Made by a program: the position numbers and the translations under genes
Notes under the pieces: model-generated
Databases searched by the model: none
Seen by the model: the letters and a program-made list of their open reading frames with translations, nothing else
Told to the model about the DNA's origin: nothing
Part shown: one piece after another, positions 1-8,409 of the stretch
Layout: each line of letters opens with the position of its first letter
Position numbering within the stretch: the stretch's first letter is position 1
NCBI GenBank assembly: GCA_017448825.1
Contig: JAFSKR010000043.1
Coordinates: forward strand, 1 to 64,000
Direction of reading: 5' to 3'
Origin: Bacteroidaceae bacterium
GTDB taxonomy: Bacteria > Bacteroidota > Bacteroidia > Bacteroidales > Bacteroidaceae
Length of the DNA stretch: 64,000 nucleotides

Positions 1-290
1 ACTAATTTGTAAGCAATTCACAACCATGGAAGCAAATCGGATAGTACGGCTGTCGTTGTTTCTGATAGTGCAAAGATACTAATTTGTAAGCAATTCACAA
101 CCTTCTTGTGAGATAGTGCCGGCCTTTACTTGTTGTTTCTGATAGTGCAAAGATACTAATTTGTAAGCAATTCACAACCTCTCTCCCTCTCCGCTTTTAT
201 CTCCGCTTGTTGTTTCTGATAGTGCAAAGATACTAATTTGTAAGCAATTCACAACGCATCAACTCTGCATAGGTGGGCAATCCCCGTTGT
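1..290. CRISPR. End of a type II-C-style CRISPR array
   Basis: Three complete 47-bp repeats (55-101, 132-178, 209-255) are identical as far as I can read. A truncated copy lies at 1-24, so the array continues beyond the left edge. The repeat begins GTTGTTTCTGATAGTGCAAA and ends AAGCAATTCACAAC. Spacers at 25-54, 102-131 and 179-208 are each exactly 30 nt. Another 30-nt stretch (256-285) is followed by GTTGT, the first five bases of a repeat, so a worn terminal repeat may sit at 286-290. A 47-bp repeat with 30-nt spacers is typical of Bacteroidetes type II-C (Cas9) arrays. In the usual crRNA orientation the repeat would be read on the minus strand (GTTGTGAATTGC...). No cas gene or obvious tracrRNA is in the window. 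Confidence 0.93.
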
Positions 291-341
291 GAAAGGTATG
301 TGTCGCCACGATTGACGGCTTCGGTGTCTTGCCTAATTGAT

Positions 342-368
342 GAGAGCCACCTGTGATGGGTGGCTCTC
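342..368 (+). terminator. Perfect 10-bp hairpin with T-rich 3' flank
   Basis: GAGAGCCACC and GGTGGCTCTC pair perfectly around a 7-nt loop, and T-rich sequence follows on the plus strand. The hairpin separates the CRISPR array from the leftward STAS/phosphatase genes and could stop transcription from either side. The rest of 291-461 holds no gene I can support. Confidence 0.6.
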
Positions 369-461
369 TCTGGTGTTTCTTTTTGGACTTTTTTCTCCAA
401 GCATGGCATAGCCCAAACCTTTTTTTGCTATGCGCTTGTTGTGTTCATTTCTATGTTACCT

Positions 462-764
462 TTACTTGAACTGGAACAGGTTGATGAAGCCTGTAATCGA
501 GAAGATGTTGCGGATGTCGTCGTTCAAACCTGTGAGATAGACTTTGCCGCCCCATGTTTTGGCGTTCTTCAGCACGCTGAGGAACACGCGGAGGCCGCTG
601 GAGGAGATGTAAGTCAGTTTCGTGCAGTCGAGGATGATTTCCTTGGGGTTTTTCTCCAGCATGGGTTTCAGATCCTGCTCCACGGCGGGGGAGGCTGCTG
701 TGTCGATTCTTCCGTCGAATGCGGCAACGTAGCTGCCGTTCTGTTCTGTGATGATTGTTTTCAT
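462..764 (-). CDS. STAS-domain anti-sigma-factor-antagonist-like protein
   Basis: A 100-residue single STAS domain of the SpoIIAA/RsbV kind. The block DCTKLTYISSSGLRVFL around residues 46-62 carries the serine(s) that are phosphorylated in this family. In partner switching the unphosphorylated protein sequesters a HATPase-type switch kinase, and a PP2C phosphatase restores it. The gene lies 39 nt downstream of the sensor phosphatase/kinase on the same strand, so the two form an operon and presumably act together. The final target is not visible: Bacteroidales lack sigma-B, and no sigma factor is adjacent. Function is inferred from family and context. Confidence 0.85.
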   Translation of the reverse strand: MKTIITEQNGSYVAAFDGRIDTAASPAVEQDLKPMLEKNPKEIILDCTKLTYISSSGLRVFLSVLKNAKTWGGKVYLTGLNDDIRNIFSITGFINLFQFK

Positions 765-803
765 ACTTTTGTTTTTTTAGAGATGATTGATGTTTTTTAT
801 TTG

Positions 804-3014
804 TTAGTTGAGTTTCTTGCGTAGGGTGAGGATGTTTTTGCCGTCTATGCGCTCGTAGTTGATGGAGTCCATGAGTTGGCGCACGAGGTGGATGCCGAGT
901 CCGCCGATGGGTCGTTCTTCGGCCTTGAGGGTGGTATCGACTTCTTCCTTGGCGGTGGGATCGAAGGGTGTGCCGCTGTCGGTGATGGTGAATTTCAGCC
1001 TTACGTCGTTGGCTTGGGCCTCGATGCAGATGTTGCCTTTCTTGTTTTTGGGATAGGCGTAGTTCATGACGTTCACCACGGCTTCTTCGATGGCGAGGTT
1101 AATGCTCATGGTGGTAGCGGGGTCGAACTCTACAACCTCGCACACTTCTTCGACGAATTGTGCCAGCTGGGGCACTTCTTCGACGTTGTTTGTGAGCGTG
1201 ATGCTGCGTAGCAGCCGCACATCCAGCTGTGGCTTGGTGTATTGGATGGCGAGCATGGTCAGGTCGTCGCTTTGTTCGGCTTCACCTACAAAGCCGTGGA
1301 CGGCATCTGTCATCTGGCGGATGACGGCTTGTGGCTCTTGCTTGTTTTCTTTCTGGGCGTTACGTGCCACAGAGAGCATACGGTCTTCGCCGAAGAGGTT
1401 GTGGTTAGTGTCTTCGGCTTCGGTCAGTCCGTCGGTGTAGAGGAAGATGGTGTTTTGGGGAACTATCATGGTTTCTTGTGTGGGGAATTTCCAGCCTGTC
1501 ATCACTCCCACGGGGATGTTGGCTTCGACGGGGAGCAGTTTCACGTCGCTCGCCATGATGATGGGCGCGTCGTGTCCGGCGTTGCTGTATCGCAGACGTC
1601 CTGTGGGCAGGTCGAGCACGCCCACGAAGAGGGTGACGAACATATTGGTCTCGTTCATCTCTGCCATGGCGTCGTTCAAGGATGCCATGATGCGCTCTGG
1701 CATGGCTTCATGGGCTGCCACGGTGCGGAAGAGGCTTCGTGTCACGGCCATTACCAACGATGCGGGCACGCCTTTTCCGCTCACGTCTCCGATGCAGAAG
1801 AAGAGTTTTTCGTCGCGGATGAAGTAGTCGTAGAGGTCGCCGCCCACTTCCTTGGCGGGTTCCAGTGAGCCGAATATCTCCACGTCGTTGCGTTCGGGGT
1901 AGGGGGGAAATATCTTAGGTAGCATGCCTCTCTGTATGTTGCTGGCGATGCGGAGTTCGCTGCCGATGCGTTCTTTTTCGGCATTCACATCTTGCAACTT
2001 GCGTGCACCGCGGGCGATGCGATAGATGATGAAGACCATGAGGGCAAGCCCTGCAAGCATGAGCAGCATCAGGCTGAAGGTCACTTGCCGCAGACCATAG
2101 TAGATTTCGTGGTCGGAACAGACAACTGCCATCGACCATCCTGTCTGTCCATCGTCCAATGGGGCGTAGAAGACGTAATTCTTTTTTCCTTTCGGGTCTT
2201 TTACAGAGGCTTGGCCGCTTTTTCCTGCCATCATTTGGCGGTTCACGTGGAGCACTGTCGTGTCTTCTGCTTTGGCTGTCAGTTCTTGAATGGTTTGCCG
2301 CATCACCAGGCTTTCCACAGGGCACGCCATCATCTGTCCCTTGCGCGAAATCACGAGGTTGTAGGAGGAGGGGTAGATGTGATGGGCGTTGATGACGCCG
2401 CTCAGCCAGTCGAGCGAAACGTCGGCTGTGAAGATGGCCACTGCCTTGCCTGTCTGGTCGTGGATGGGGATGGAATAGGTGGACATCATCATCTCACCGC
2501 CCCCTTCGTCGTAGTAAGGTTCGCTCCAATGGCCATGTCCTGACTGCAGGGGTGCTGTGTACCACTCCTTTTCGTGGTATTCATACTGCTCTGTGCCCAG
2601 CTGCTTGCTCTCGATGGTTTTGCCTTGCTTGTATGAGTAGGGGGAGTATTGCCTCCCCTTTTCTGGATAATAGTAAGGTTCGAAGGCGATGGCGCTTCCT
2701 ACGATGATTTCGTTGTCTGCCAGCAGTTTGCGGGTGATGCCCCACATGGTGTCGGGCTGTGCCAACTGCTGCTCTATCCACCAGGCCTTGTTGTTGACTG
2801 CCACTTCCACGGCTGTCAGGACGTTCTGGATTTCCAGACTTTTCACTTTCAGTTCGCTTTCCGCGCGGTGCTGCACTTCTTTCTGGATGCCGTTGCTGGC
2901 AAACCAGTACTGTATGGCTGATGTTGCCTCAATCAACACAGCTGCCGTGATGATAAGGGCGAGGCTCGATTTCCATCGTGGCGTCTGGGGTTGGATTTTC
3001 TTGAATATATTCAC
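804..3014 (-). CDS. Membrane sensor fused to SpoIIE-type PP2C phosphatase and RsbW-like HATPase
   Basis: A 736-residue protein with three recognisable parts. A transmembrane segment near 18-38 and another near 311-331 bracket an extracytoplasmic sensor region of the Cache type. A PP2C/SpoIIE phosphatase domain follows (about 375-575), with EVGGDLYDYF and GDVSGKGVPASL metal-site motifs. A C-terminal GHKL ATPase (about 610-736) shows an N box (EEAVVNVMNYAY), G1 (DSGTPFDP) and G2 (GGLGIHLV). Phosphatase and switch-kinase activities are usually separate proteins, so this fusion, with the adjacent STAS protein, would be a complete partner-switching module under one extracellular signal. The promoter lies just upstream at 3077-3084. 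Confidence 0.88.
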   Translation of the reverse strand: MNIFKKIQPQTPRWKSSLALIITAAVLIEATSAIQYWFASNGIQKEVQHRAESELKVKSLEIQNVLTAVEVAVNNKAWWIEQQLAQPDTMWGITRKLLADNEIIVGSAIAFEPYYYPEKGRQYSPYSYKQGKTIESKQLGTEQYEYHEKEWYTAPLQSGHGHWSEPYYDEGGGEMMMSTYSIPIHDQTGKAVAIFTADVSLDWLSGVINAHHIYPSSYNLVISRKGQMMACPVESLVMRQTIQELTAKAEDTTVLHVNRQMMAGKSGQASVKDPKGKKNYVFYAPLDDGQTGWSMAVVCSDHEIYYGLRQVTFSLMLLMLAGLALMVFIIYRIARGARKLQDVNAEKERIGSELRIASNIQRGMLPKIFPPYPERNDVEIFGSLEPAKEVGGDLYDYFIRDEKLFFCIGDVSGKGVPASLVMAVTRSLFRTVAAHEAMPERIMASLNDAMAEMNETNMFVTLFVGVLDLPTGRLRYSNAGHDAPIIMASDVKLLPVEANIPVGVMTGWKFPTQETMIVPQNTIFLYTDGLTEAEDTNHNLFGEDRMLSVARNAQKENKQEPQAVIRQMTDAVHGFVGEAEQSDDLTMLAIQYTKPQLDVRLLRSITLTNNVEEVPQLAQFVEEVCEVVEFDPATTMSINLAIEEAVVNVMNYAYPKNKKGNICIEAQANDVRLKFTITDSGTPFDPTAKEEVDTTLKAEERPIGGLGIHLVRQLMDSINYERIDGKNILTLRKKLN

Positions 3015-3076
3015 CTGTGGTATCTGTTTTTTTGAATCTTTCTTTGTTGTGCGTCCAATGCGCTCAATTTTGAATG

Positions 3077-3084
3077 CAAAGATA
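3077..3084 (-). promoter_or_regulatory. -7 box for the sensor-phosphatase/STAS operon
   Basis: Read on the minus strand this is TATCTTTG, matching Bacteroidetes TAnnTTTG, about 63 nt before the start codon. No clear TTTG -33 box is seen. Confidence 0.6.
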
Positions 3085-3100
3085 AGGAATAAAACTAAAA

Positions 3101-3260
3101 AAACGCTGCGCTAAATGAGAAATGATAAGTGATAAATGAAAAATATGTGCTCCTTTTTTATCATTTGTCATTTTTCCTTTCTCATTTAGCATAGCGTTTA
3201 CCATTTTTCATATCTCGTTTAGCGTAGCGTTTCTCATTTCTCATTTCTTATTTAGCGCAG
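3101..3260. repeat. Imperfect inverted and direct repeats rich in CTCATTT and TTTAGCGYAGCG
   Basis: The arm ACGCTGCGCTAAATGAGAAA (from 3103) is the imperfect complement of the arm ending in CTCATTTAGCATAGCGT near 3198. Two more copies of the TTTAGCGTAGCG core follow at about 3217 and 3250. The block fills the gap between the TolC-like gene and the phosphatase promoter. It could act as a terminator for the leftward nine-gene operon's neighbours or be a dispersed intergenic repeat. No coding sequence is present. Confidence 0.6.
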
Positions 3261-3266
3261 CGCGTA

Positions 3267-4580
3267 TCAAAAGGCGATGCCACGGTAGAAGTTGAGGAGT
3301 TTCTGCCGGAAAAGGAAGGTGTAGCGCGACTGGATGGCAGTGCTCTCTGCTTTCTGTAGGGCAGTCTTCGACTCTTGGAACTCGGTGGCGGTGGCTTTCC
3401 CGTTTTCGTATTTCTTCTGCATCAGGTTGAAAGCTGTCTGGCTACTCTGCAGGGCGGCATCGCTGCTGATGCATTGCTTTTGGGCGGCGATGGCGTTGTA
3501 GTAGGCTTGCTGGATTTCCTTGTATAGTGTCTTTTTGGTCTCTTCGAGTTGCAGCTGCTGGTTGACCACCTGCAAACGTGCGGTGCGGACGTTGTTGCGG
3601 GTGGCGAAGCGGTTGAAGATGGGGATGGAGAGCGAGAGGCTGATGGATTGGTTGAAGTTATCCTCCATCTGCTTGCCGAAAGATGCTGCCTCAAAGCCCG
3701 ATGTCTTGTAGTAACTGCTGCCCAGCCCGCCCGAGAGATACACAGAGGGGTAGAATCCTGCTTGAGCAACCTTGACGTTTTTCTCGGCACTTTGTATGTT
3801 CAGCAGTCCCGACTGGATTTGGGGTTTGATGCCGAGAGCTTCGCTGTAGATGACGTCTGGCGTGGTGAGCAGGACGGTGGTGGGGTCGCTGGTTTCTGGA
3901 CGCTGAATGTCAAACTGTTCGGGCGAGGGAAGTTCGAGCAGTTGGGAGAGTTCAAGCAGAGCGAGCATGGCACTGTTCTGTTGTTGGGTGAGGGCGAGTT
4001 CGTCGGCTGCCACGTGTGATTGGGCTTCTGCCAGTTCGCTTTCAGAGACTTTGCCGTTTTTGAGCAGGAGGCCGATGCGTTGGACTTGGGCGGTACTCAG
4101 TTCCAGTTGCTGCTGTGCCACGCTGACGAGGTCTTTCTGATAGACGGCTTCGAGGTAGGCAGATACAACCTGCATACTGATGTTTTCCTTGGCACGGTCG
4201 AGGTCGGCAAGAGCGGCTTGCAGGTTGAGTTTGCTCATTTTGATTTGGTTGGGTATTTGACCACCTGTGATGAGGGGGACGCTGGTGCCGATGTTGAAGG
4301 AGGTGCTCTGCGTGTTGCGGTTGGCATAGGTGTTGTCCATTGTCAAGCCGCGTCCGAAGCCGAGGCTCTCACTGGCAGATGCTTCGAGGTTGGGCAAACG
4401 GGAGTTCTTGGCGGTGCTGAGAGCCACCTCTTGGTTCTTCACGTTCACTTCTTGCTGCTTGATGCTGATGTTGTGCTCAATGGCGTGGGCTATGCATTGT
4501 TGGAGACTCCACTGATTCGTCTGTGCTGTGATTGGAGAGACGAAGAGCACACATATCATATATATCAAAGAATGTTTCAT
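3267..4580 (-). CDS. TolC-family outer membrane efflux protein
   Basis: 437 residues with an N-terminal signal peptide ending near AQTNQ. Two long heptad-rich halves typical of outer membrane efflux channels follow, with the internal duplication visible as repeated Q/A/L-rich helices. It is the last gene of the leftward operon, directly after the periplasmic adaptor (6-nt gap) and the two MacB-like permeases. The inferred role is to form the outer membrane duct of that tripartite exporter. The substrate is unknown; envelope-active compounds or lipid and peptide cargo are usual for MacB-type systems. Confidence 0.9.
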   Translation of the reverse strand: MKHSLIYMICVLFVSPITAQTNQWSLQQCIAHAIEHNISIKQQEVNVKNQEVALSTAKNSRLPNLEASASESLGFGRGLTMDNTYANRNTQSTSFNIGTSVPLITGGQIPNQIKMSKLNLQAALADLDRAKENISMQVVSAYLEAVYQKDLVSVAQQQLELSTAQVQRIGLLLKNGKVSESELAEAQSHVAADELALTQQQNSAMLALLELSQLLELPSPEQFDIQRPETSDPTTVLLTTPDVIYSEALGIKPQIQSGLLNIQSAEKNVKVAQAGFYPSVYLSGGLGSSYYKTSGFEAASFGKQMEDNFNQSISLSLSIPIFNRFATRNNVRTARLQVVNQQLQLEETKKTLYKEIQQAYYNAIAAQKQCISSDAALQSSQTAFNLMQKKYENGKATATEFQESKTALQKAESTAIQSRYTFLFRQKLLNFYRGIAF

Positions 4581-4586
4581 GTCTTA

Positions 4587-5696
4587 TTATTCTTTTTCTT
4601 TGTCGATGATTTCTATGCCTCTCACTTTCTCGCCCACCTTCAGTCCTTTCTTCACTTCGATGCTGATGCCGTCGCTGATGCCAGTGGTGACAGGGATGCG
4701 TTGGAACTTCTGTCCTGAGGTGCTGTCGGTCAACACATAAACAAAGGTGGAGTCGCCTTCAAATTCCAGCGAGGCTTCGGGCACGCAGATGGTCTTGGCG
4801 GCACGTTCCAGCACGATTTCGGCGTTGGCACTGTAGCCTGAACGGATTTTCACGTCGTTGGGCAACTGGATGGCAGCCTTGATTTCAAACATATTGGCAC
4901 CGTTCTCTTCCACTCCCTTCGGTGAGATGTATTCGAGGGTGGCATCCAGCTTGAGGTCTTGGATGGCTCCTACGGTGATTTTTACGGGCATACCCTCCAC
5001 GATGCGTCCCACTTCCGTCTCGTCAATCTTGCCACGGAAGATGAGGTCTTGCATGTTGGCGACGGTGGCGATGGTGGTACCGTCGTTGAAGGAGTTGCTG
5101 AGGATGACCGAGTTGCCAATCTTGACAGGCACATCGAGCACCAGTCCGTCGATGGTGGAGCGGATGAGGGTGGTGCTCATCTGGGCGTTGCTGAGCGAGA
5201 TGCCTTCGCGGGTGATGTTGAGGGCATCTTTGGCATTGTTCATCTCTGCCTTGGCGTTCTTGAGGGTCACTTCTGCCTTTTCGTAGTCTTCGGCAGAGAC
5301 CACTTTTTCGTTGTAGAGGTTCTTCATGCGGTCGAAGTCCGTCTGTGCCTGTTTGAGACTGATTTCAGCGAGTTTCACACGGTTCTCGGCACTGCTCAGC
5401 GAGGACATATCGGGGATGACCTTCACCTTGGCAATCACTTCGTCCTTCTTCACCACGTCGCCCGCCTGCTTGTAGAGGGCGGTGATGATGCCTGAGATTT
5501 GTGGTTTGATGTTCACTTCGTCACGTGGCTCGATTTTGCCTGTGATGATGGTGACCTTTTCGATGTCCTTCACCTTGGCGGTGTTGATTTCGTAGGTGGT
5601 CACTTTCGGCTGCGACTTCTGGTAGAGGAAGACGAATGTGCCGATGAAAATGGCAGCGATAAGGGCGATGCCAGCCCATTTGAAAAACTTTTTCAT
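4587..5696 (-). CDS. Periplasmic adaptor (HlyD/MacA-type membrane fusion protein)
   Basis: 369 residues: a single N-terminal membrane anchor (about 6-25), a lipoyl-like half (IKPQISGIITALYKQAGDVV near 65-85), a long coiled-coil hairpin (about 105-170), the second lipoyl half and a beta-barrel region. This is the MacA/HlyD order. It should bridge the inner membrane permeases encoded upstream and the TolC-like channel encoded 6 nt downstream. The 209-nt gap before it, the only large gap in the operon, is filled by an inverted repeat (5711-5896). Confidence 0.9.
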   Translation of the reverse strand: MKKFFKWAGIALIAAIFIGTFVFLYQKSQPKVTTYEINTAKVKDIEKVTIITGKIEPRDEVNIKPQISGIITALYKQAGDVVKKDEVIAKVKVIPDMSSLSSAENRVKLAEISLKQAQTDFDRMKNLYNEKVVSAEDYEKAEVTLKNAKAEMNNAKDALNITREGISLSNAQMSTTLIRSTIDGLVLDVPVKIGNSVILSNSFNDGTTIATVANMQDLIFRGKIDETEVGRIVEGMPVKITVGAIQDLKLDATLEYISPKGVEENGANMFEIKAAIQLPNDVKIRSGYSANAEIVLERAAKTICVPEASLEFEGDSTFVYVLTDSTSGQKFQRIPVTTGISDGISIEVKKGLKVGEKVRGIEIIDKEKE

Positions 5697-5710
5697 AATG
5701 CAGACCCTCT

Positions 5711-5896
5711 TTGTCCTGCGGACATCTCCCCCTCTATGGGGAGAGCCGTCCGGCTTGTTTGCAAATGGGGGATTTTGTTATTGTTATTAATTATTATTAC
5801 CACTATTTTTTCTGTTTTCTTCTTTCCCCCAACATCCCGCATGGCTCTCCCCTTAGGGGTGATTCGAGGGGGAGATGCCCGTAGGGCAGAGGGGAC
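5711..5896. repeat. Inverted repeat element with CATCTCCCCCTC arms inside the operon
   Basis: The left arm (about 5715-5752) contains GGACATCTCCCCCTC and GGGGAGAGCC. The right arm (about 5839-5893), read on the other strand, contains GGGCATCTCCCCCTC and GGGGAGAGCC in the same order. An AT-rich loop of about 85 nt separates them. Similar GC-rich dyads are common between genes in Bacteroidales. Here the element splits the adaptor gene from the permease genes and could lower downstream expression or stabilise upstream mRNA. Confidence 0.7.
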
Positions 5897-5905
5897 GGAG
5901 TGGTC

Positions 5906-7156
5906 TTATTCTTCTCTCATCGCATCTACAGGTTTAATCTGCATGGCTCTTAACGTAGGTGCTAAGCCAGCCAGCACACCCAAGGTGGCGAGCATGAGGG
6001 CGGCGCCGATGGCGATGGCAAAAGTGATTTGGAACACGGCTCCGGGCGTTTCGGCCTGTACGCTGTTCTCCACCACTTGCAGGATGAGGACGGCGAAGAC
6101 GATGCCGCTCATACCGGCGATGAGGGTGAGCACGATGCTCTCGCTCATAATCATGGAGAGGATGTCGGTGGGTGTTGCTCCGATGGCGCGGCGGATGCCG
6201 ATTTCGGTGGTGCGCTCCTTCACCGTCACCACCATGATGTTGCTCACACCAATGGCTCCTGCAAAGAGGGTGCCTAAACCAATCATCCACACGAGGATGC
6301 TCACGCCCTTGAAGAGGTTGTCTATCATGGAGAAGATGGCTTCAGCGTTCACCTTCACCACGGCTTGCGTGTCGTCGGGGTGGATGAGGTGCTTGCGTTT
6401 CAGCACGGCCTCCACCTTCTGCTGTAAGTCCGACATCTTGTAGCCTTCACGAGCCGTGAGGCAGAGAATGTCCACGCGGTTGCCTCGGTTGTAGGCACTC
6501 TGCATGGTCGTGTAGGGAATGTGGACGGTCGTGGTGGCGTTGCCGCCGATGCTGATGCCGCCTTCGCTCTTGCCGCTGATGCCCACCACTTGGTAGTAGA
6601 TGCCGTCGATGGCGATTTTGTTGCCGAGGGCTTTTTCGTCGCTCTTGAACAGTTCTTCCACGATGCGCTTTCCGATGACACACACCTTGCGTCCTTGCTG
6701 CACGTCCACGTCGTTCAGCCCGCGTCCGGCTCGAATTTTGGGGTCTTCAATCAGCGAGGCGTTAGGGTATTCGCCCTTGACGCTGACACTCGATTTTTTG
6801 TCTTCGAATGTGGCTGTGCTGCCCCAGTTGCTGAGGGAGGGTGAGATGATGTCGAGTTCGGGAACACAGGAACGGATGAGGGGAAGGTCGGTGGTCTCGA
6901 TGTTCCAATACCGTCCCTTTTGGAAGCCCTTATATGCTTCGCTGGTGACATTAGCCATCATGAAGCCCGAGTTGTTGGCAAAACCGGCAAAGTTGGTGGC
7001 CAGCATGGATTGCAAGCCTTGTCCGCCACCCATCAGGAGCACCAGCATGAAGACACCCCAGAAGATGCCGAACGCTGTGAGGAACGTGCGGGTCTTGTTG
7101 CGTGAGAGCGAGTCGAAAATCTCCTCCCACTGGTCTCTGTCTATTCTTAGTTTCAT
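5906..7156 (-). CDS. MacB-like ABC permease, second copy (FtsX fold)
   Basis: 416 residues with the MacB/LolC arrangement: an N-terminal transmembrane helix (about 22-46), a large periplasmic core domain (about 50-270) and three C-terminal helices of the FtsX domain (about 285-405). The FtsX motif VKERTTEIGIRRAIGA is present. The start codon overlaps the stop of the preceding permease gene by four bases (ATGA), implying translational coupling. Two different permeases plus one ATPase suggest a heterodimeric transporter rather than the MacB homodimer, where ATPase and permease are fused. Confidence 0.9.
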   Translation of the reverse strand: MKLRIDRDQWEEIFDSLSRNKTRTFLTAFGIFWGVFMLVLLMGGGQGLQSMLATNFAGFANNSGFMMANVTSEAYKGFQKGRYWNIETTDLPLIRSCVPELDIISPSLSNWGSTATFEDKKSSVSVKGEYPNASLIEDPKIRAGRGLNDVDVQQGRKVCVIGKRIVEELFKSDEKALGNKIAIDGIYYQVVGISGKSEGGISIGGNATTTVHIPYTTMQSAYNRGNRVDILCLTAREGYKMSDLQQKVEAVLKRKHLIHPDDTQAVVKVNAEAIFSMIDNLFKGVSILVWMIGLGTLFAGAIGVSNIMVVTVKERTTEIGIRRAIGATPTDILSMIMSESIVLTLIAGMSGIVFAVLILQVVENSVQAETPGAVFQITFAIAIGAALMLATLGVLAGLAPTLRAMQIKPVDAMREE

Positions 7157-8409
7157 CCTCTTAGTGCTTCTATGGGTTTCACTTTAGCTGCCTTGCGGGC
7201 AGGGAAGAATCCTGCCAGTGCGCCAGCAATAATAATTACGGCGGTCGCTTGAATGCAGGTGCCAATATCGACGGTGGGATCAACGAAGTATTTCTGTTGA
7301 AACACGCCCATGTCCATCGTCTGACTGCCCACAGTGGCATCCATATATTCGCAGAAGCCCACGCCGAGCAACATGCCGATGTAGCCGAAGATGGTGGTGA
7401 TAACGATGCTTTCCATCACGACCATGCTGATGATGTTGTGTGGCTTGGCACCGATTGCCTTACGGATGCCGAACTCGTGGGTGCGTTCCTTCACCGAGAT
7501 GAGCATGATATTGCTCACGCCCGTCACACCGCTGAGCAGGGTGAGCAATCCCAGCACCCAGAGAGCGGTGTGGAGGATGTTGCTTGCCTTGTTCATGTCG
7601 GCATTGCTGCTTGCGTTGTTCCATATCCAGAGGGCTGATTCGTCAGTAGGGTCAAAACTGTGCTTGTCTGCCATGACTTTTCGGTACTTTTCCTCGAAAG
7701 CTTCGTTTGCCTCTTCAGTGTCGAGGTTCTTGACCTTCAGGTTCAATGCCTCCACGAATTTCCCCTTGCCGTAGATGGTGCGCACGGTGGTGTAGGGAGC
7801 GTAGAACATGTTGTTTCTGTTCATCGCGTTGTCTTTGTAGATGCCTACAATGGTATAGGAGATGCCGTCTATGCGGACTTGGCGATGGATGGCATTTTCC
7901 CCCTTCTTGAAGAGGTCTTTGACGTGCAAGTCGCTGATGACTATGACCTTGCGGTGCTCGTCGATGTCGATTTTGTTGATGAAACGACCCTCTAAAAGTT
8001 TGGTGGCATCCATCTCCTGCATGGAGGGTTGTACGCCTTCGAGTGTGACACCGCTCAGATGGTTCTTTCCAACCGAGGCTGACGTGACTTTTTGGCTGCA
8101 TTGCCCAATGGCGCTCGTCACCTCGTTGATGAACGACTTTTCCGACACTTCCGCATCGCTCTCGTCCAGCCGGATGCTGCGCCCTTCCTTCATGCCTTCG
8201 AAGGGTTTGGAGGTGAAACCTGGGTAGATGTAGATGGCATCGAAGGCAAAGTCCTCGCTGTTCTGTTCGAAGGTGTGGATGATGCCGTTGCCAGCACCTT
8301 GCAGCACGATGAGCAGGAAGAGCCCACTTGCCACAGCAAAGCCTGTGGCGAGGGTGCGGAGGAGGTTGCGTCTGAGCGAGCCGATGATTTCTGTAATGTA
8401 GTCAATCAT
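7153..8409 (-). CDS. MacB-like ABC permease, first copy (FtsX fold)
   Basis: 418 residues with the same plan as its downstream neighbour: a first transmembrane helix near 17-40, a periplasmic domain to about 275 and an FtsX domain with the motif VKERTHEFGIRKAIGA before the second helix. The start overlaps the ATPase gene's stop (ATGA), and its own stop overlaps the next permease. The two permeases differ throughout, including the periplasmic domain, so they look like old paralogues forming a heterodimer. The inferred role is mechanotransmission of substrate from the periplasm to the TolC-like channel. Confidence 0.9.
   Translation of the reverse strand: MIDYITEIIGSLRRNLLRTLATGFAVASGLFLLIVLQGAGNGIIHTFEQNSEDFAFDAIYIYPGFTSKPFEGMKEGRSIRLDESDAEVSEKSFINEVTSAIGQCSQKVTSASVGKNHLSGVTLEGVQPSMQEMDATKLLEGRFINKIDIDEHRKVIVISDLHVKDLFKKGENAIHRQVRIDGISYTIVGIYKDNAMNRNNMFYAPYTTVRTIYGKGKFVEALNLKVKNLDTEEANEAFEEKYRKVMADKHSFDPTDESALWIWNNASSNADMNKASNILHTALWVLGLLTLLSGVTGVSNIMLISVKERTHEFGIRKAIGAKPHNIISMVVMESIVITTIFGYIGMLLGVGFCEYMDATVGSQTMDMGVFQQKYFVDPTVDIGTCIQATAVIIIAGALAGFFPARKAAKVKPIEALRG

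Noticed and set aside
1-3100. cas genes or tracrRNA beside the array
   Set aside because: The genes to the right are a STAS protein and a PP2C sensor; I see no anti-repeat in this region. The cas genes must lie to the left, outside the window.
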